Positions 8,757 through 18,933 of a DNA stretch of 64,000 bases are shown piece after piece. The notes beneath the pieces were generated by a model. That model had not been told where the DNA came from, searched no databases, and saw nothing but the letters and a program-made list of their open reading frames with translations. The DNA is taken from NCBI RefSeq assembly GCF_003224335.1, contig NZ_QKLF01000004.1, positions 248,001 through 312,000 on the forward strand. Reading direction: 5' to 3'. This stretch comes from Curtobacterium sp. MCJR17_055. GTDB taxonomy: Bacteria > Actinomycetota > Actinomycetes > Actinomycetales > Microbacteriaceae. Position 1 is the stretch's first letter; every line of letters begins with the position of its first letter. Position numbers and translations under genes: made by a program.

Positions 8757-9431
8757 TCAGCCGAGCGCGTGCAGGGCCGCCGGGATGGGCGTGTCCCCGC
8801 TCGTGACCTCGAACTGCTGGCCCACCGCGCTGTCATCGAGGAGCGCGTGCAGGACCACCGCCGCCACGTCGGCGCGGGGGATCGAGCCACGCGGCACCGT
8901 CCTGCCGACCGAGACAGTGCCCTGCGGCGGGGTGTCGAGCAGGGCGCCGGGACGGACGATCGTCCACCGGAACCGGCGCATCCGGACGTTGGCGTCCGCC
9001 TCCGCCTTCGCGCGGAGGTAGACCTGGAAGACGCCGTCCTCGTCCTCGGCGGGCAACCTCGCGGCCTCGGGGTCGTACGAGTCGGCGCCCATCGCCGAGA
9101 TCATCACGTAGCGGTCGATGTCGAGGCGCACCGCGGCCTCCGCGAGCAGCACGGCCGCGTCCCGGTCGACCGAGAGCTTCCGCTCGGCGCCGCTGTTCGG
9201 CCCGGCACCGGCGGCGAAGACCACCGCGTCGAAGCCGCGGAGGCGGAGGGCGAGGTCCTCCTCCGACAGCTGCTCGAGGTCGGCGACGAGCGCCTTCGCG
9301 CCCGTCTGTTCGACGTCGGCGACGTGTGCTGGGTTGCGGACGATGCCGACGGCGTCGTGGCCGGCTTCGGTGATGAGGCGTTCGAGGATCAGGGCGATCT
9401 GCCCGTGGCCTCCGGCGATGGCGATCTTCAT
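8757..9431 (-). CDS. NAD(P)-binding oxidoreductase (atypical SDR family)
   Basis: Predicted cytoplasmic Rossmann-fold protein of 224 residues. The N-terminus MKIAIAGGHGQIALILERLI has the G-x-x-G-x-I dinucleotide-binding loop of NAD(P)H-binding/NmrA-like atypical short-chain dehydrogenases, followed by VVFAAGAGPNSG and a conserved YVMISAMGAD strand; the classical YxxxK catalytic pair is replaced by YLRAKAEAD. Substrate unknown. Start ATG 9431; a GAGGAG site lies about 13 bases upstream, a rather long spacing. Its start region overlaps the divergent promoter of the SRP RNA gene. Confidence 0.8.
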   Translation of the reverse strand: MKIAIAGGHGQIALILERLITEAGHDAVGIVRNPAHVADVEQTGAKALVADLEQLSEEDLALRLRGFDAVVFAAGAGPNSGAERKLSVDRDAAVLLAEAAVRLDIDRYVMISAMGADSYDPEAARLPAEDEDGVFQVYLRAKAEADANVRMRRFRWTIVRPGALLDTPPQGTVSVGRTVPRGSIPRADVAAVVLHALLDDSAVGQQFEVTSGDTPIPAALHALG

Positions 9432-9434
9432 GCG

Positions 9435-9464
9435 TTCGATGCTGCTCCTCGCGTCCGGTAGAGT
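9435..9464 (+). promoter_or_regulatory. Promoter of the SRP RNA gene
   Basis: -35 TTCGAT (9435-9440), 18-base spacer, -10 TAGAGT (9459-9464). The predicted start at about 9471 falls exactly where the SRP RNA terminal helix begins. Confidence 0.6.
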
Positions 9465-9470
9465 GTTCAG

Positions 9471-9559
9471 CGGCTCCTCACGTGACGCCATCCAGGCCAA
9501 CTCCCCCAGGGCGGAAACGCAGCAAGGGTAACCGGGCTCTGGCGGGTGCGTGAGGAGTC
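9471..9559 (+). ncRNA. ffs: Signal recognition particle RNA, small bacterial type (4.5S)
   Basis: RNA scaffold of the signal recognition particle, which with Ffh targets nascent membrane proteins to FtsY. The conserved domain IV apex is clear: CAGGGCGGAAACGCAGCAAG followed by GGTAACCGGGCTCTGG, matching the G-GAA tetraloop and asymmetric-loop layout of actinobacterial SRP RNA. The ends pair as a terminal helix (CTCCTCACG 9474-9482 with CGTGAGGAG 9549-9557). About 89 bases long. It precedes dnaX-recR, as in many Gram-positive bacteria. The 3' strand of the helix is the first part of a 66-bp tandem repeat. Confidence 0.93.
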
Positions 9560-9697
9560 TTCTTCATTTCCTGGGGCGGCGTTGCGGGGGAACCGGGGCT
9601 GTGCCGGTTCCGTGCGTGAGGGGTCTTCTTCATTTCCTGGGGCGGCGTTGCGGGGGAACCGGGGCTGTGCCGGTTCCGTGCGTGAGGAGTCTTCTTC
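9546..9697 (+). repeat. 66-bp tandem repeat that duplicates the SRP RNA 3' end
   Basis: Copy 1 is 9546-9611, copy 2 is 9612-9677 with a single difference (A to G at 9622), and copy 3 keeps only its first 20 bases (9678-9697). Each unit starts with the 3' strand of the SRP RNA (GTGCGTGAGGAGTC), then a pyrimidine-rich TCTTCTTCATTT, then a GGAACCGG/CCGGTTCC hairpin (9589-9611 and 9655-9677). The units may act as serial terminators for the SRP RNA. Confidence 0.9.
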
Positions 9698-9745
9698 GTC
9701 TTCCGGGGCTGTGGAGAGCGGTGCCGAGGTGTCGGCGGTGCCGAC

Positions 9746-9757
9746 TACCCTGGTCGC
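9746..9757 (+). promoter_or_regulatory. -10 element of leaderless dnaX transcript
   Basis: TACCCT (9746-9751) ends six bases before the GTG start of dnaX; no ribosome-binding site is present. Confidence 0.55.
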
Positions 9758-12724
9758 GTGGTCACCGCCCTGTATCGCCGTTACCGGCCCGAGAACTTCG
9801 CCGAACTCATCGGGCAGTCGCAGGTGACGGACCCCCTCCGCACGGCGCTCCGGACGAACCGCGTCAACCACGCGTACCTGTTCAGCGGGCCGCGCGGCTG
9901 CGGCAAGACCACCTCGGCGCGCATCCTCGCGCGCTGCCTGAACTGCGCCGAGGGCCCGACCGACACACCCTGCGGCGTCTGCCCCAGCTGCGTCGAACTC
10001 GCCCGCGGCGGCGGGGGATCGCTCGACGTCATCGAGATCGACGCCGCGAGCCACAACGGCGTCGACGACGCCCGCGACCTCCGCGACCGTGCGGTCTTCG
10101 CGCCCGCTCGCGACCGCTACAAGATCTTCATCCTCGACGAAGCGCACATGGTGACGCCGCAGGGCTTCAACGCCCTGCTCAAGCTCGTCGAGGAGCCGCC
10201 GGAGCACGTGAAGTTCATCTTCGCGACGACCGAACCCGAGAAGGTCATCGGCACCATCCGCTCGCGCACCCACCACTACCCGTTCCGGTTGGTCCCGCCC
10301 GCGACGATGCTCGAGTACATCGAGCAGCTGTGCGCGCAGGAGTCGGTGTCGGTCGCGCCGGGCGTGCTGCCGCTCGTCGTGCGCGCCGGCGGCGGGTCCG
10401 TGCGCGACACCCTGTCCCTGCTCGACCAGCTGATGGCCGGCAGCGAGGACGGTGCGATCGCCTACGAACGGGCCGTCGCGCTCCTCGGGTACACCGACGC
10501 CGCACTGCTCGACGACGTCGTCGACGCGCTCGCCGTGGCCGACCCGGCATCGGCGTTCTCGGCGATCGACCGCGTCGTGCAGACCGGACAGGACCCGCGG
10601 CGCTTCGTCGAGGACCTGCTCGAACGCCTCCGCGACCTGATCGTCGTCGCGGCCACGAACGAGAGCGCGGGCGCCGTGCTGCGCGGCGTCTCGCCCGAGG
10701 AGCTCGACACCATGTCCCGGCAGGCCGGGGTGTTCGGCGCGACGGCGCTGTCCCGCGGAGCCGACATCGCCAACCGTGCGCTCACCGAGATGACCGGGGC
10801 GACCTCGCCGCGACTGCACCTCGAACTCATGGTCGCGCGCATGCTCGTGCCGGAGTCCGACGACACCCAGCGCGGTGCGCTCGCACGTGTCGAACGGCTC
10901 GAGCGTCGCGTCGGCGTCGGCGACGCCGGGGGCCACCAGGCCGGACCGGCGGAGCTGCCGACGGCCGCTCCTGCCGCCGTCGCACCTGCTGCTGTTCCCG
11001 CCCGGCCGGCGACGGCCGCGCCGACCACGCCGACACCGGCGACGACGGCCGCGCAGGTACCGGCGGCACCCGCGACGTCGGCACCCGTGTCGGCGGCCCC
11101 CGGTTCGACGACCAGCACGACCGCTCCGGTCGCCGGGTCCGCCCCTGCCGCAGGGACGTCCGAGCAGGCCGGGTCGCCGCCAGCCCCGACCGTCGACGCC
11201 GCCCGGAGCGCGGCGGCCTCGTGGGCTGCCGCCGTCCCCGAGAGCACTCCTGCGCCGGCGGCGTCCCCGTCCCCGCAGACCAGCGATGGCCAGGCGTCGC
11301 CGTCGTCCACCGGTGTCGGCACCGTGATCGGTGACGAGCCGGCCGTGCGGTCGGTCACCCCGGTCGGCCTCCAGCAGATGCGCGACACCTGGCCGCAGAT
11401 CGTCGAGCACGTCCAACGGGCCAAGCGCTCCGCGTGGGCGGTCGTCGCGACGGCGCAGGTCACCGCGCTCAAGGACGACGTCCTCACGCTGACCTTCCCG
11501 AGCCAGCAGGACGTGGCGTCGTTCAAGGAGATGAGCGACCCGAACACGAGCGTCAGCGAGCACCTGCGTGCCGCGATCAACGACGTGCTCGGCTTCCGGG
11601 TGAAGTTCGTCGCCCGCGGGCCCGGAGGCGGTGCTGCCGGGGCCGGTGCGACGCGACCGCCGAGCCCGCCGACGCAGGCCGGGCCGACGCAGGCTGCTCC
11701 GGCGCAGGCGGCTCGGACGCAGGCTGCTCCCCAGGCCGGTGCGGGGCGAGCCGAGGCGCGCCAGGCAGCTCCGGCGCAGTCCGCCCGGACGCAGGACGCT
11801 CCGGCGCAGGCGGCGCCCGACCGACAGGGCGGCCCGAGCGGCGCAGCGGTGTCGCGCGCCCAGCAGGAGACGCCGAGCGCCGGTGCCTCGGCGCCGTCCG
11901 CCGGATCGCGACCCGCTGCCCGCCAGGGCACGACGGCGGACCGTCCGTCGGGCTCCGGCTCGACACCGGCCGTCGACCGCTCGGAGGGCCGGCCGACGGA
12001 GCGCACCGCCCCGCAGCGGGACACCACTGCCCGGCAGGACGCCGAGCCGCGGGACGCCGCTCAGCAGGACGCCGGCCCGGTAACGGAGTGGGCCGTCGCG
12101 ACCATCCCCGCCTCGGACCCGACGGCCGGTGCCGTCCCCGAGGACATCGAGCCGTCGTGGGCCGCCCCCTTCGGTACCGTGCCCGCCGACGCAGCCGTCG
12201 CGCCGGCCGAGCGGACGGCGCCGCAGCCGGCGCCGGCCGCTGCTCTCGCCGCCTCGGGTCCGGTCGGTGCACCTGCCCGAACCGGGAGCGACGACCAGGC
12301 GATCCGTGCCGACGCGGTCACGCAGGGCGGGCCTCCCGGCCGAGACGCACCCCGGACCGCAGCCGGCGTCCCCTCGGATGCCGTACCGGTCGACGACTAC
12401 CCGCTCGACGACGAGCCGTTCGACGACGGTGCGCCGCACCCGGACCCCGGTCCGGGTGGTGGTCGTCCGGCGCAGACGGCTCCGCAACGGCAGATGGCTC
12501 CGCAGCAGCAGACCGCTCCGCGTCAGCAGTCGGCGCCGCCGCGGACCGCGCAACCGTCCGGTGGCCAGCAGCAGCCCACCGCGCAGCAGGGGCAGCAGGC
12601 CGCCGGCAACCAGTCCGGTGTCCGCCGGACCGCCGTGCCCGGGCGCTACGGCGAGGCCGTCGTGCGTGAGATCCTCGGCGCGCAGTTCATCGAGGAGACG
12701 TCGCTGACCGAGGGGGGTGTCTGA
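9758..12724 (+). CDS. dnaX: DNA polymerase III subunits gamma and tau
   Basis: ATPase subunit of the clamp loader that places the beta clamp on primed DNA and bridges polymerases. Residues 1-240 are the AAA+ module: Walker A GPRGCGKT (44-51), zinc cysteines C63, C72, C75 and C78, Walker B FILDEAH, and the sensor [11 protein letters not shown]. The collar domain follows to about residue 370, and a tau-specific domain near residues 530-620 ([15 protein letters not shown]...). At 988 residues it is long for the family because two low-complexity Ala/Pro/Thr and Ala/Gln/Pro stretches flank that domain. No A-rich frameshift site for a separate gamma product was seen. Stop overlaps the recR start by one base. 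Confidence 0.97.
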   Translation: MVTALYRRYRPENFAELIGQSQVTDPLRTALRTNRVNHAYLFSGPRGCGKTTSARILARCLNCAEGPTDTPCGVCPSCVELARGGGGSLDVIEIDAASHNGVDDARDLRDRAVFAPARDRYKIFILDEAHMVTPQGFNALLKLVEEPPEHVKFIFATTEPEKVIGTIRSRTHHYPFRLVPPATMLEYIEQLCAQESVSVAPGVLPLVVRAGGGSVRDTLSLLDQLMAGSEDGAIAYERAVALLGYTDAALLDDVVDALAVADPASAFSAIDRVVQTGQDPRRFVEDLLERLRDLIVVAATNESAGAVLRGVSPEELDTMSRQAGVFGATALSRGADIANRALTEMTGATSPRLHLELMVARMLVPESDDTQRGALARVERLERRVGVGDAGGHQAGPAELPTAAPAAVAPAAVPARPATAAPTTPTPATTAAQVPAAPATSAPVSAAPGSTTSTTAPVAGSAPAAGTSEQAGSPPAPTVDAARSAAASWAAAVPESTPAPAASPSPQTSDGQASPSSTGVGTVIGDEPAVRSVTPVGLQQMRDTWPQIVEHVQRAKRSAWAVVATAQVTALKDDVLTLTFPSQQDVASFKEMSDPNTSVSEHLRAAINDVLGFRVKFVARGPGGGAAGAGATRPPSPPTQAGPTQAAPAQAARTQAAPQAGAGRAEARQAAPAQSARTQDAPAQAAPDRQGGPSGAAVSRAQQETPSAGASAPSAGSRPAARQGTTADRPSGSGSTPAVDRSEGRPTERTAPQRDTTARQDAEPRDAAQQDAGPVTEWAVATIPASDPTAGAVPEDIEPSWAAPFGTVPADAAVAPAERTAPQPAPAAALAASGPVGAPARTGSDDQAIRADAVTQGGPPGRDAPRTAAGVPSDAVPVDDYPLDDEPFDDGAPHPDPGPGGGRPAQTAPQRQMAPQQQTAPRQQSAPPRTAQPSGGQQQPTAQQGQQAAGNQSGVRRTAVPGRYGEAVVREILGAQFIEETSLTEGGV

Positions 12725-13323
12725 TGTACGACGGCATCGTGCAGGACCTCATCGACGAGTTCGGGCGTCTGCCCGGCATCGGGCCGAAGTCGGCACAGCG
12801 CATCGCGTTCCACATCCTGCAGACCGAGTCCTTCGACCCGACACGGCTGTCCAAGCTCCTCGGCACGGTGAAGGAGAAGGTCCGGTTCTGCGAGGTGTGC
12901 GGCAACGTCACCGAGAACGTCCGGTGCAGCATCTGCCGCGACCCACGTCGGTCGCCGAGCACGATCTGCGTGGTCGAGGAGGCCAAGGACGTCGCGGCGA
13001 TCGAGCGCACGCGGGAGTTCCGCGGGCTCTACCACGTGCTCGGCGGTGCGATCAGCCCGATCGACGGCGTCGGCCCGGACGACCTGCGCATCCAGCAGCT
13101 CATGGTGCGGCTCGCGGACGGGACCGTGGACGAGGTCATCATCGCCACCGACCCGAACCTCGAGGGCGAGGCGACAGCGACGTACCTCAGCCGCCTCCTC
13201 GTGCCGATGGGCATCCGGACGACCCGCCTGGCGTCCGGCCTGCCGGTCGGTGGTGACCTGGAGTACGCCGACGAGGTGACGCTCGGCCGCGCGTTCGAGG
13301 GTCGACGGGTCGTCGGCGGCTGA
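12724..13323 (+). CDS. recR: Recombination mediator RecR
   Basis: Works with RecO (and RecF) to load RecA on single-stranded gaps during recombinational repair. The 199-residue protein has the family layout: helix-hairpin-helix [15 protein letters not shown] (residues 16-30), a four-cysteine zinc motif C56-C59-C68-C71 (FCEVCGN...RCSICRD), and a C-terminal TOPRIM domain with [12 protein letters not shown] and the acidic [12 protein letters not shown] motif. ATG overlaps the dnaX stop (TGATG), so it is co-translated with dnaX. Confidence 0.98.
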   Translation: MYDGIVQDLIDEFGRLPGIGPKSAQRIAFHILQTESFDPTRLSKLLGTVKEKVRFCEVCGNVTENVRCSICRDPRRSPSTICVVEEAKDVAAIERTREFRGLYHVLGGAISPIDGVGPDDLRIQQLMVRLADGTVDEVIIATDPNLEGEATATYLSRLLVPMGIRTTRLASGLPVGGDLEYADEVTLGRAFEGRRVVGG

Positions 13324-13340
13324 TCCGACCGCGCGGGATC

Positions 13341-13391
13341 GTTGCGTCGCGACCCGCTCCGACGCAACATCCGAGGAACACCGGCTACGAT
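13341..13391 (+). promoter_or_regulatory. Inverted repeat and -10 element upstream of lysC
   Basis: A perfect 9-bp inverted repeat (GTTGCGTCG 13341-13349, CGACGCAAC 13360-13368) with a 10-base centre is followed 17 bases later by a -10-like TACGAT (13386-13391), so the right arm sits where a -35 box would be. It could be an operator, or the recR terminator; there is no T-tract. Confidence 0.45.
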
Positions 13392-13440
13392 CGTCGAGCC
13401 GCGTGACGTCGCGGTGAACCGTCCCCAGGAGTGCGTGCCC

Positions 13441-15784
<2,344 letters not shown>

Positions 15785-15802
15785 CCCGACGGCCGCACGA
15801 CG

Positions 15803-15902
15803 GACGGGAGGTGGGCCCCGCCGGCCGGTACCGGCGGGACGCGCCAACGGCGCGACGGCCGTGCCTGGAGGGACGGTGCCGGCTGGTACCGCGCCTCCCG
15901 TC
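15803..15902. repeat. Expanded GACGGGAGG/CCTCCCGTC inverted repeat after asd
   Basis: Outer arms GACGGGAGG (15803-15811) and CCTCCCGTC (15894-15902) belong to the recurrent palindrome family; between them lie further hairpins (CCCGCCGG/CCGGCGGG around 15818-15838 and GCGCC/GGCGC). Probably terminates lysC-asd. Confidence 0.65.
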
Positions 15903-15921
15903 GTCGGACAGGCAGCGGCGG

Positions 15922-15933
15922 TAGGCTCGACGG
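15922..15933 (+). promoter_or_regulatory. -10 element of leaderless mqo transcript
   Basis: TAGGCT (15922-15927) ends six bases before the GTG start of mqo; no Shine-Dalgarno sequence is visible. Confidence 0.55.
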
Positions 15934-17421
15934 GTGGCAGTGAAGCAGGTGGACCCCATCGATGTCGTCCTCGTCGGCGGAGGGATCATGAGCGCCACGC
16001 TCGCCGCGATCATCCACCGGCTCGAGCCGGACTGGACGATCCGCGTGTACGAGCGGCTGGGCAGCGCGGCGCAGGAGTCCTCCAACCCGTGGAACAACGC
16101 CGGGACGGGCCACTCGGCGCTCTGCGAGCTCAACTACACGCCCGAGCTCCCCGACGGCCGCGTGGACATCGCGAAGGCCGTGACGGTCAACGAGCAGTTC
16201 CAGGTGTCCCGGCAGTTCTGGTCGCACCTGGTCGAGGACGGGACGTTGCCCGACCCGACGAGCTTCATCAACCCGACGCCGCACATCTCCTTCGTGTGGG
16301 GCGCGGACAACGTCGCGTACATGCGCGCGCGCTACGACGCCATGAAGGACCACCCGCTCTTCGCCGGGCTCGAGTACAGCGAGGACGCCGAGCAGATCCG
16401 GAAGTGGGCACCGGCCCTCATCCCGGGGCGCAAGAAGGACCAGCCGATCGCGGCGACGTACTCGGCGGCGGGCTCCGACGTCGACTTCGGGTCCCTCACC
16501 CGGCAGCTCTTCGACCAGCTCGAGATCGACGGCCTGCAGTTCGAACCGTCGCACCGCGTGACGAAGATCGCCCGCTCGAAGGTCTCCGACGGCTGGGTGC
16601 TCGACGTCCGCAACGAGGTCGGTCGCTCGAAGCAGCGCATCGCGGCGAAGTTCGTGTTCGTCGGTGCCGGCGGCGGGGCGCTGCAGCTGCTGCAGAAGTC
16701 CGGCATCCCGGAGATCCGCGGCTACGGCGGCTTCCCGGTGTCCGGCGAGTTCCTGCGCACCGACGACCCGGAGGTGGTGCAGAAGCACGCGGCGAAGGTC
16801 TACGGCAAGGCGAGCGTGGGGGCTCCGCCGATGTCGGTGCCGCACCTGGACACCCGCATCGTCGACGGGCAGGCGTCGCTCATGTTCGGACCGTACGCGG
16901 GGTTCAGCCCGAAGTTCCTCAAGCAGGGGTCGGTGCTCGACCTGTTCACGTCGATCCGCCCGCACAACCTCCGTCCGATGCTCGCGGTCGCGTTCTCCAA
17001 CTTCGACCTGGTGAAGTACCTGGTCGGGCAGCTCCTGGCCTCGAAGCGCACGAAGTTCGACGCGCTCCGCGAGTTCATGCCGAGCGCGCGGCCGGAGCAC
17101 TGGCACCGCATCACCGCGGGGCAGCGGGTGCAGGTCATCAAGCCGGACCCCGAGAAGGGCGGTGTCCTGCAGTTCGGCACGCAGGTCATCACGTCCGGGG
17201 ACGGGTCGATCGCCGGCCTGCTCGGTGCCTCCCCGGGAGCGTCCACCGCGGTCCCGATCATGCTCGGGCTGCTGCAGCGGTGCTTCCCGGACCGGTGGGA
17301 CGGCTGGCAGGCGTCGGTGCGTGAGATGGTGCCGACGTACGGTCAGGACCTCGGCGACGACGCGGCCCTGGCGAGCGCCACGCTGGACCGTACGGCGGCG
17401 GTGCTGGGCCTGCACCGCTGA
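15934..17421 (+). CDS. mqo: Malate:quinone oxidoreductase
   Basis: Peripheral membrane FAD enzyme that oxidises malate to oxaloacetate and passes electrons to menaquinone, replacing or complementing NAD-dependent malate dehydrogenase in the citric acid cycle. The 495 residues begin with the FAD loop VVLVGGGIMSATLA, followed by the family signature ESSNPWNNAGTGHSALCELN and the FINPTPHISFVWG segment; the C-terminus has GLLGASPGASTAVPIML. Length is normal. GTG 15934 appears to be leaderless. It is monocistronic; the SOS-controlled radical SAM gene starts 46 bases after it. Confidence 0.97.
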   Translation: MAVKQVDPIDVVLVGGGIMSATLAAIIHRLEPDWTIRVYERLGSAAQESSNPWNNAGTGHSALCELNYTPELPDGRVDIAKAVTVNEQFQVSRQFWSHLVEDGTLPDPTSFINPTPHISFVWGADNVAYMRARYDAMKDHPLFAGLEYSEDAEQIRKWAPALIPGRKKDQPIAATYSAAGSDVDFGSLTRQLFDQLEIDGLQFEPSHRVTKIARSKVSDGWVLDVRNEVGRSKQRIAAKFVFVGAGGGALQLLQKSGIPEIRGYGGFPVSGEFLRTDDPEVVQKHAAKVYGKASVGAPPMSVPHLDTRIVDGQASLMFGPYAGFSPKFLKQGSVLDLFTSIRPHNLRPMLAVAFSNFDLVKYLVGQLLASKRTKFDALREFMPSARPEHWHRITAGQRVQVIKPDPEKGGVLQFGTQVITSGDGSIAGLLGASPGASTAVPIMLGLLQRCFPDRWDGWQASVREMVPTYGQDLGDDAALASATLDRTAAVLGLHR

Positions 17422-17432
17422 CGTCCCCCTCC

Positions 17433-17467
17433 TTGCACCTCGTTCGAACATGTGTTCGAATGGGAGC
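17433..17467 (+). promoter_or_regulatory. LexA SOS box inside a leaderless promoter
   Basis: TTCGAACATGTGTTCGAA (17443-17460) has 8-bp perfect arms and matches the Gram-positive/actinobacterial LexA box CGAAC-N4-GTTCG. It lies between a -35-like TTGCAC (17433-17438) and a -10-like TCGAAT (17456-17461, 17-base spacer), and the -10 ends six bases before the ATG, so LexA would cover the promoter and the message would be leaderless. Confidence 0.85.
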
Positions 17468-18709
17468 ATGCGTTGGGACGGGCAGGCGATCACGGCCGAG
17501 CGGAGCGACATGCTCCCCGGACTCGAGTCGAACAGCGGGTTCGTCCGGAGCGTGACGACCCCTGAGTTCGTCGGGGTGACCTTCCACGAGGTCCTGGCGA
17601 AGTCCGCGCTGAACAAGGTCGGGGGAGCGGACGGCGGCACGTGGGGGTGGACGATCAACCCCTACCGCGGCTGCAGTCATGCCTGCGTGTACTGCTTCGC
17701 CCGTCCGACCCACACCTACCTGGAGTTCGACGGCGGGGCGGACTTCGACCAGCAGATCGTCGTGAAGACGAACGTCGCCGACGTGCTCACTCGGGAACTC
17801 GCGAAGCCGAGCTGGGACCGGCACCCGGTCGCCCTCGGCACGAACACCGACCCGTACCAGCGCGCAGAGGGACGGTACCGGCTCATGCCCGGGATCATCC
17901 GCGCCCTGGCCGACTCCGGCACGCCCTTCAGCATCCTCACCAAGGGCAGTCTGCTCCGACGGGACATCCCGCTCCTGGTCGAAGCCGCGAAGTCCGTCCC
18001 GGTCGACATCGCGATGTCCATCGCGGTGTACGACGACGACCTGCAGCAGTCCGTCGAGCCCGGCACCCCGACGACCTCTGCACGCCTGGCCACGGTACGG
18101 GCGGTCCGCGACGCCGGGCTCGACTGCTCGGTGTTCCTCATGCCGGTCCTGCCGTACATCACGGACACGCGGGCGCACCTGCAGGACGCGGTCGGGCGCG
18201 CGGCTGCCTCCGGTGCGACGAGCCTGATGTACTCGGCGCTGCACCTCAAGCCCGGCATCAAGCCGTGGTGGTACGAGTGGCTGGGCCGGACGCACCCCGA
18301 CCTCGTGGGGCGCTACCGGGCCATGTACCTCGACAACACGTACGCGCCGAAGGACTACCGGCGCTGGTTGGCCGAGCGGGTCCGGCCGATCCTGCACGAG
18401 CACGGCCTGTCCCTGGGGAAGGTCGACCCGGCGACCGGATCGATGGGGTTCTCGGACGACGCCGTGCCCCGGACGTCGGACCAGTCGCCGCTCAAGCGCG
18501 CGGACCCCGGGTACGCCCACCGCGCCGAGTACCGGCCGTCGAACGGGCTCGGCCCGGGCGCCGGGGCCCCCGGTGTGGCCGCTTCTGCCCCGGCCTCGGC
18601 GGGGGCGGGTCGGCCGACGGGCCCGACCCGGCTGACGGAGGCGACCCGTCCGACGGGTGCGGTCCGCGAGACGGGTGCGGTCCGCACGGCGGAACCGCGT
18701 CTCTTCTGA
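17468..18709 (+). CDS. Rv2578c-family radical SAM protein (SplB-like), SOS-regulated
   Basis: Predicted iron-sulfur enzyme of 413 residues that cleaves S-adenosylmethionine; reaction unknown. The cluster motif C69-x3-C73-x2-C76 sits in YRGCSHACVYCFARPTH, the form typical of spore-photoproduct-lyase-like (SplB) proteins, followed by the conserved LGTNTDPYQRAE and FSILTKGSLLRRD segments. The last 90 residues are a low-complexity Gly/Ala/Pro/Thr tail with tandem (L/V)TEATRPTGAVRETGAV-like units. The LexA box directly upstream, together with the homology to DNA lesion lyases, suggests a role in DNA damage response. ATG 17468 has no ribosome-binding site at usable spacing. Confidence 0.9.
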   Translation: MRWDGQAITAERSDMLPGLESNSGFVRSVTTPEFVGVTFHEVLAKSALNKVGGADGGTWGWTINPYRGCSHACVYCFARPTHTYLEFDGGADFDQQIVVKTNVADVLTRELAKPSWDRHPVALGTNTDPYQRAEGRYRLMPGIIRALADSGTPFSILTKGSLLRRDIPLLVEAAKSVPVDIAMSIAVYDDDLQQSVEPGTPTTSARLATVRAVRDAGLDCSVFLMPVLPYITDTRAHLQDAVGRAAASGATSLMYSALHLKPGIKPWWYEWLGRTHPDLVGRYRAMYLDNTYAPKDYRRWLAERVRPILHEHGLSLGKVDPATGSMGFSDDAVPRTSDQSPLKRADPGYAHRAEYRPSNGLGPGAGAPGVAASAPASAGAGRPTGPTRLTEATRPTGAVRETGAVRTAEPRLF

Positions 18710-18876
18710 TCGTCGATCCCGCTTCCGGGGGACAGTGGCCCGTCGGTGGTCGCCGTTACCATGGACGAGTCCGCCGCCTGGCGATCTGATCGGGGTACAC
18801 ACCAGCACCCATCGTGGTTGGATCGAAGACGGCGCCCCCGCCGCTGACGGACCACCCCACGGTCTGACGCGGCGGT

Positions 18877-18899
18877 GAGCACTCGGAGTCCGAGTGCTC
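18877..18899 (+). promoter_or_regulatory. Hairpin in the leader of the histidine kinase operon
   Basis: Perfect 10-bp arms GAGCACTCGG (18877-18886) and CCGAGTGCTC (18890-18899) with a 3-base loop, ending 34 bases before the chosen kinase start. A -10-like TACCAT lies at 18757-18762; the rest of the 224-bp intergenic stretch (18710-18933) shows no other clear element. The hairpin may end the radical SAM transcript or modulate the operon. Confidence 0.5.
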
Positions 18900-18933
18900 C
18901 GTGTCCCCTCGACCGCACGGAAGGACAGCCCCG

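Noticed and set aside
9546-9697. CRISPR-like array
   Set aside because: Units are contiguous direct repeats with no unique spacers and no cas genes nearby.
9546-9827. Plus-strand frame encoding a 22-residue peptide repeat over the SRP RNA duplication
   Set aside because: The 66-bp period is divisible by three, so any frame stays open; no ribosome-binding site, overlaps the SRP RNA 3' end and the dnaX start.
9467-12553. A very long minus-strand open frame opposite dnaX
   Set aside because: Arg/Gly/Arg-rich translation without domains; a by-product of G+C-rich codon bias in dnaX, which is certain on the plus strand.
9758-12724. Programmed frameshift in dnaX producing a separate gamma subunit
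   Set aside because: No A-rich slippery heptamer in the coding sequence.
18901-18933. Start of the histidine kinase at GTG 18901
   Set aside because: No ribosome-binding site, and it would overlap the hairpin region; GTG 18934 has GGAAGGA upstream.
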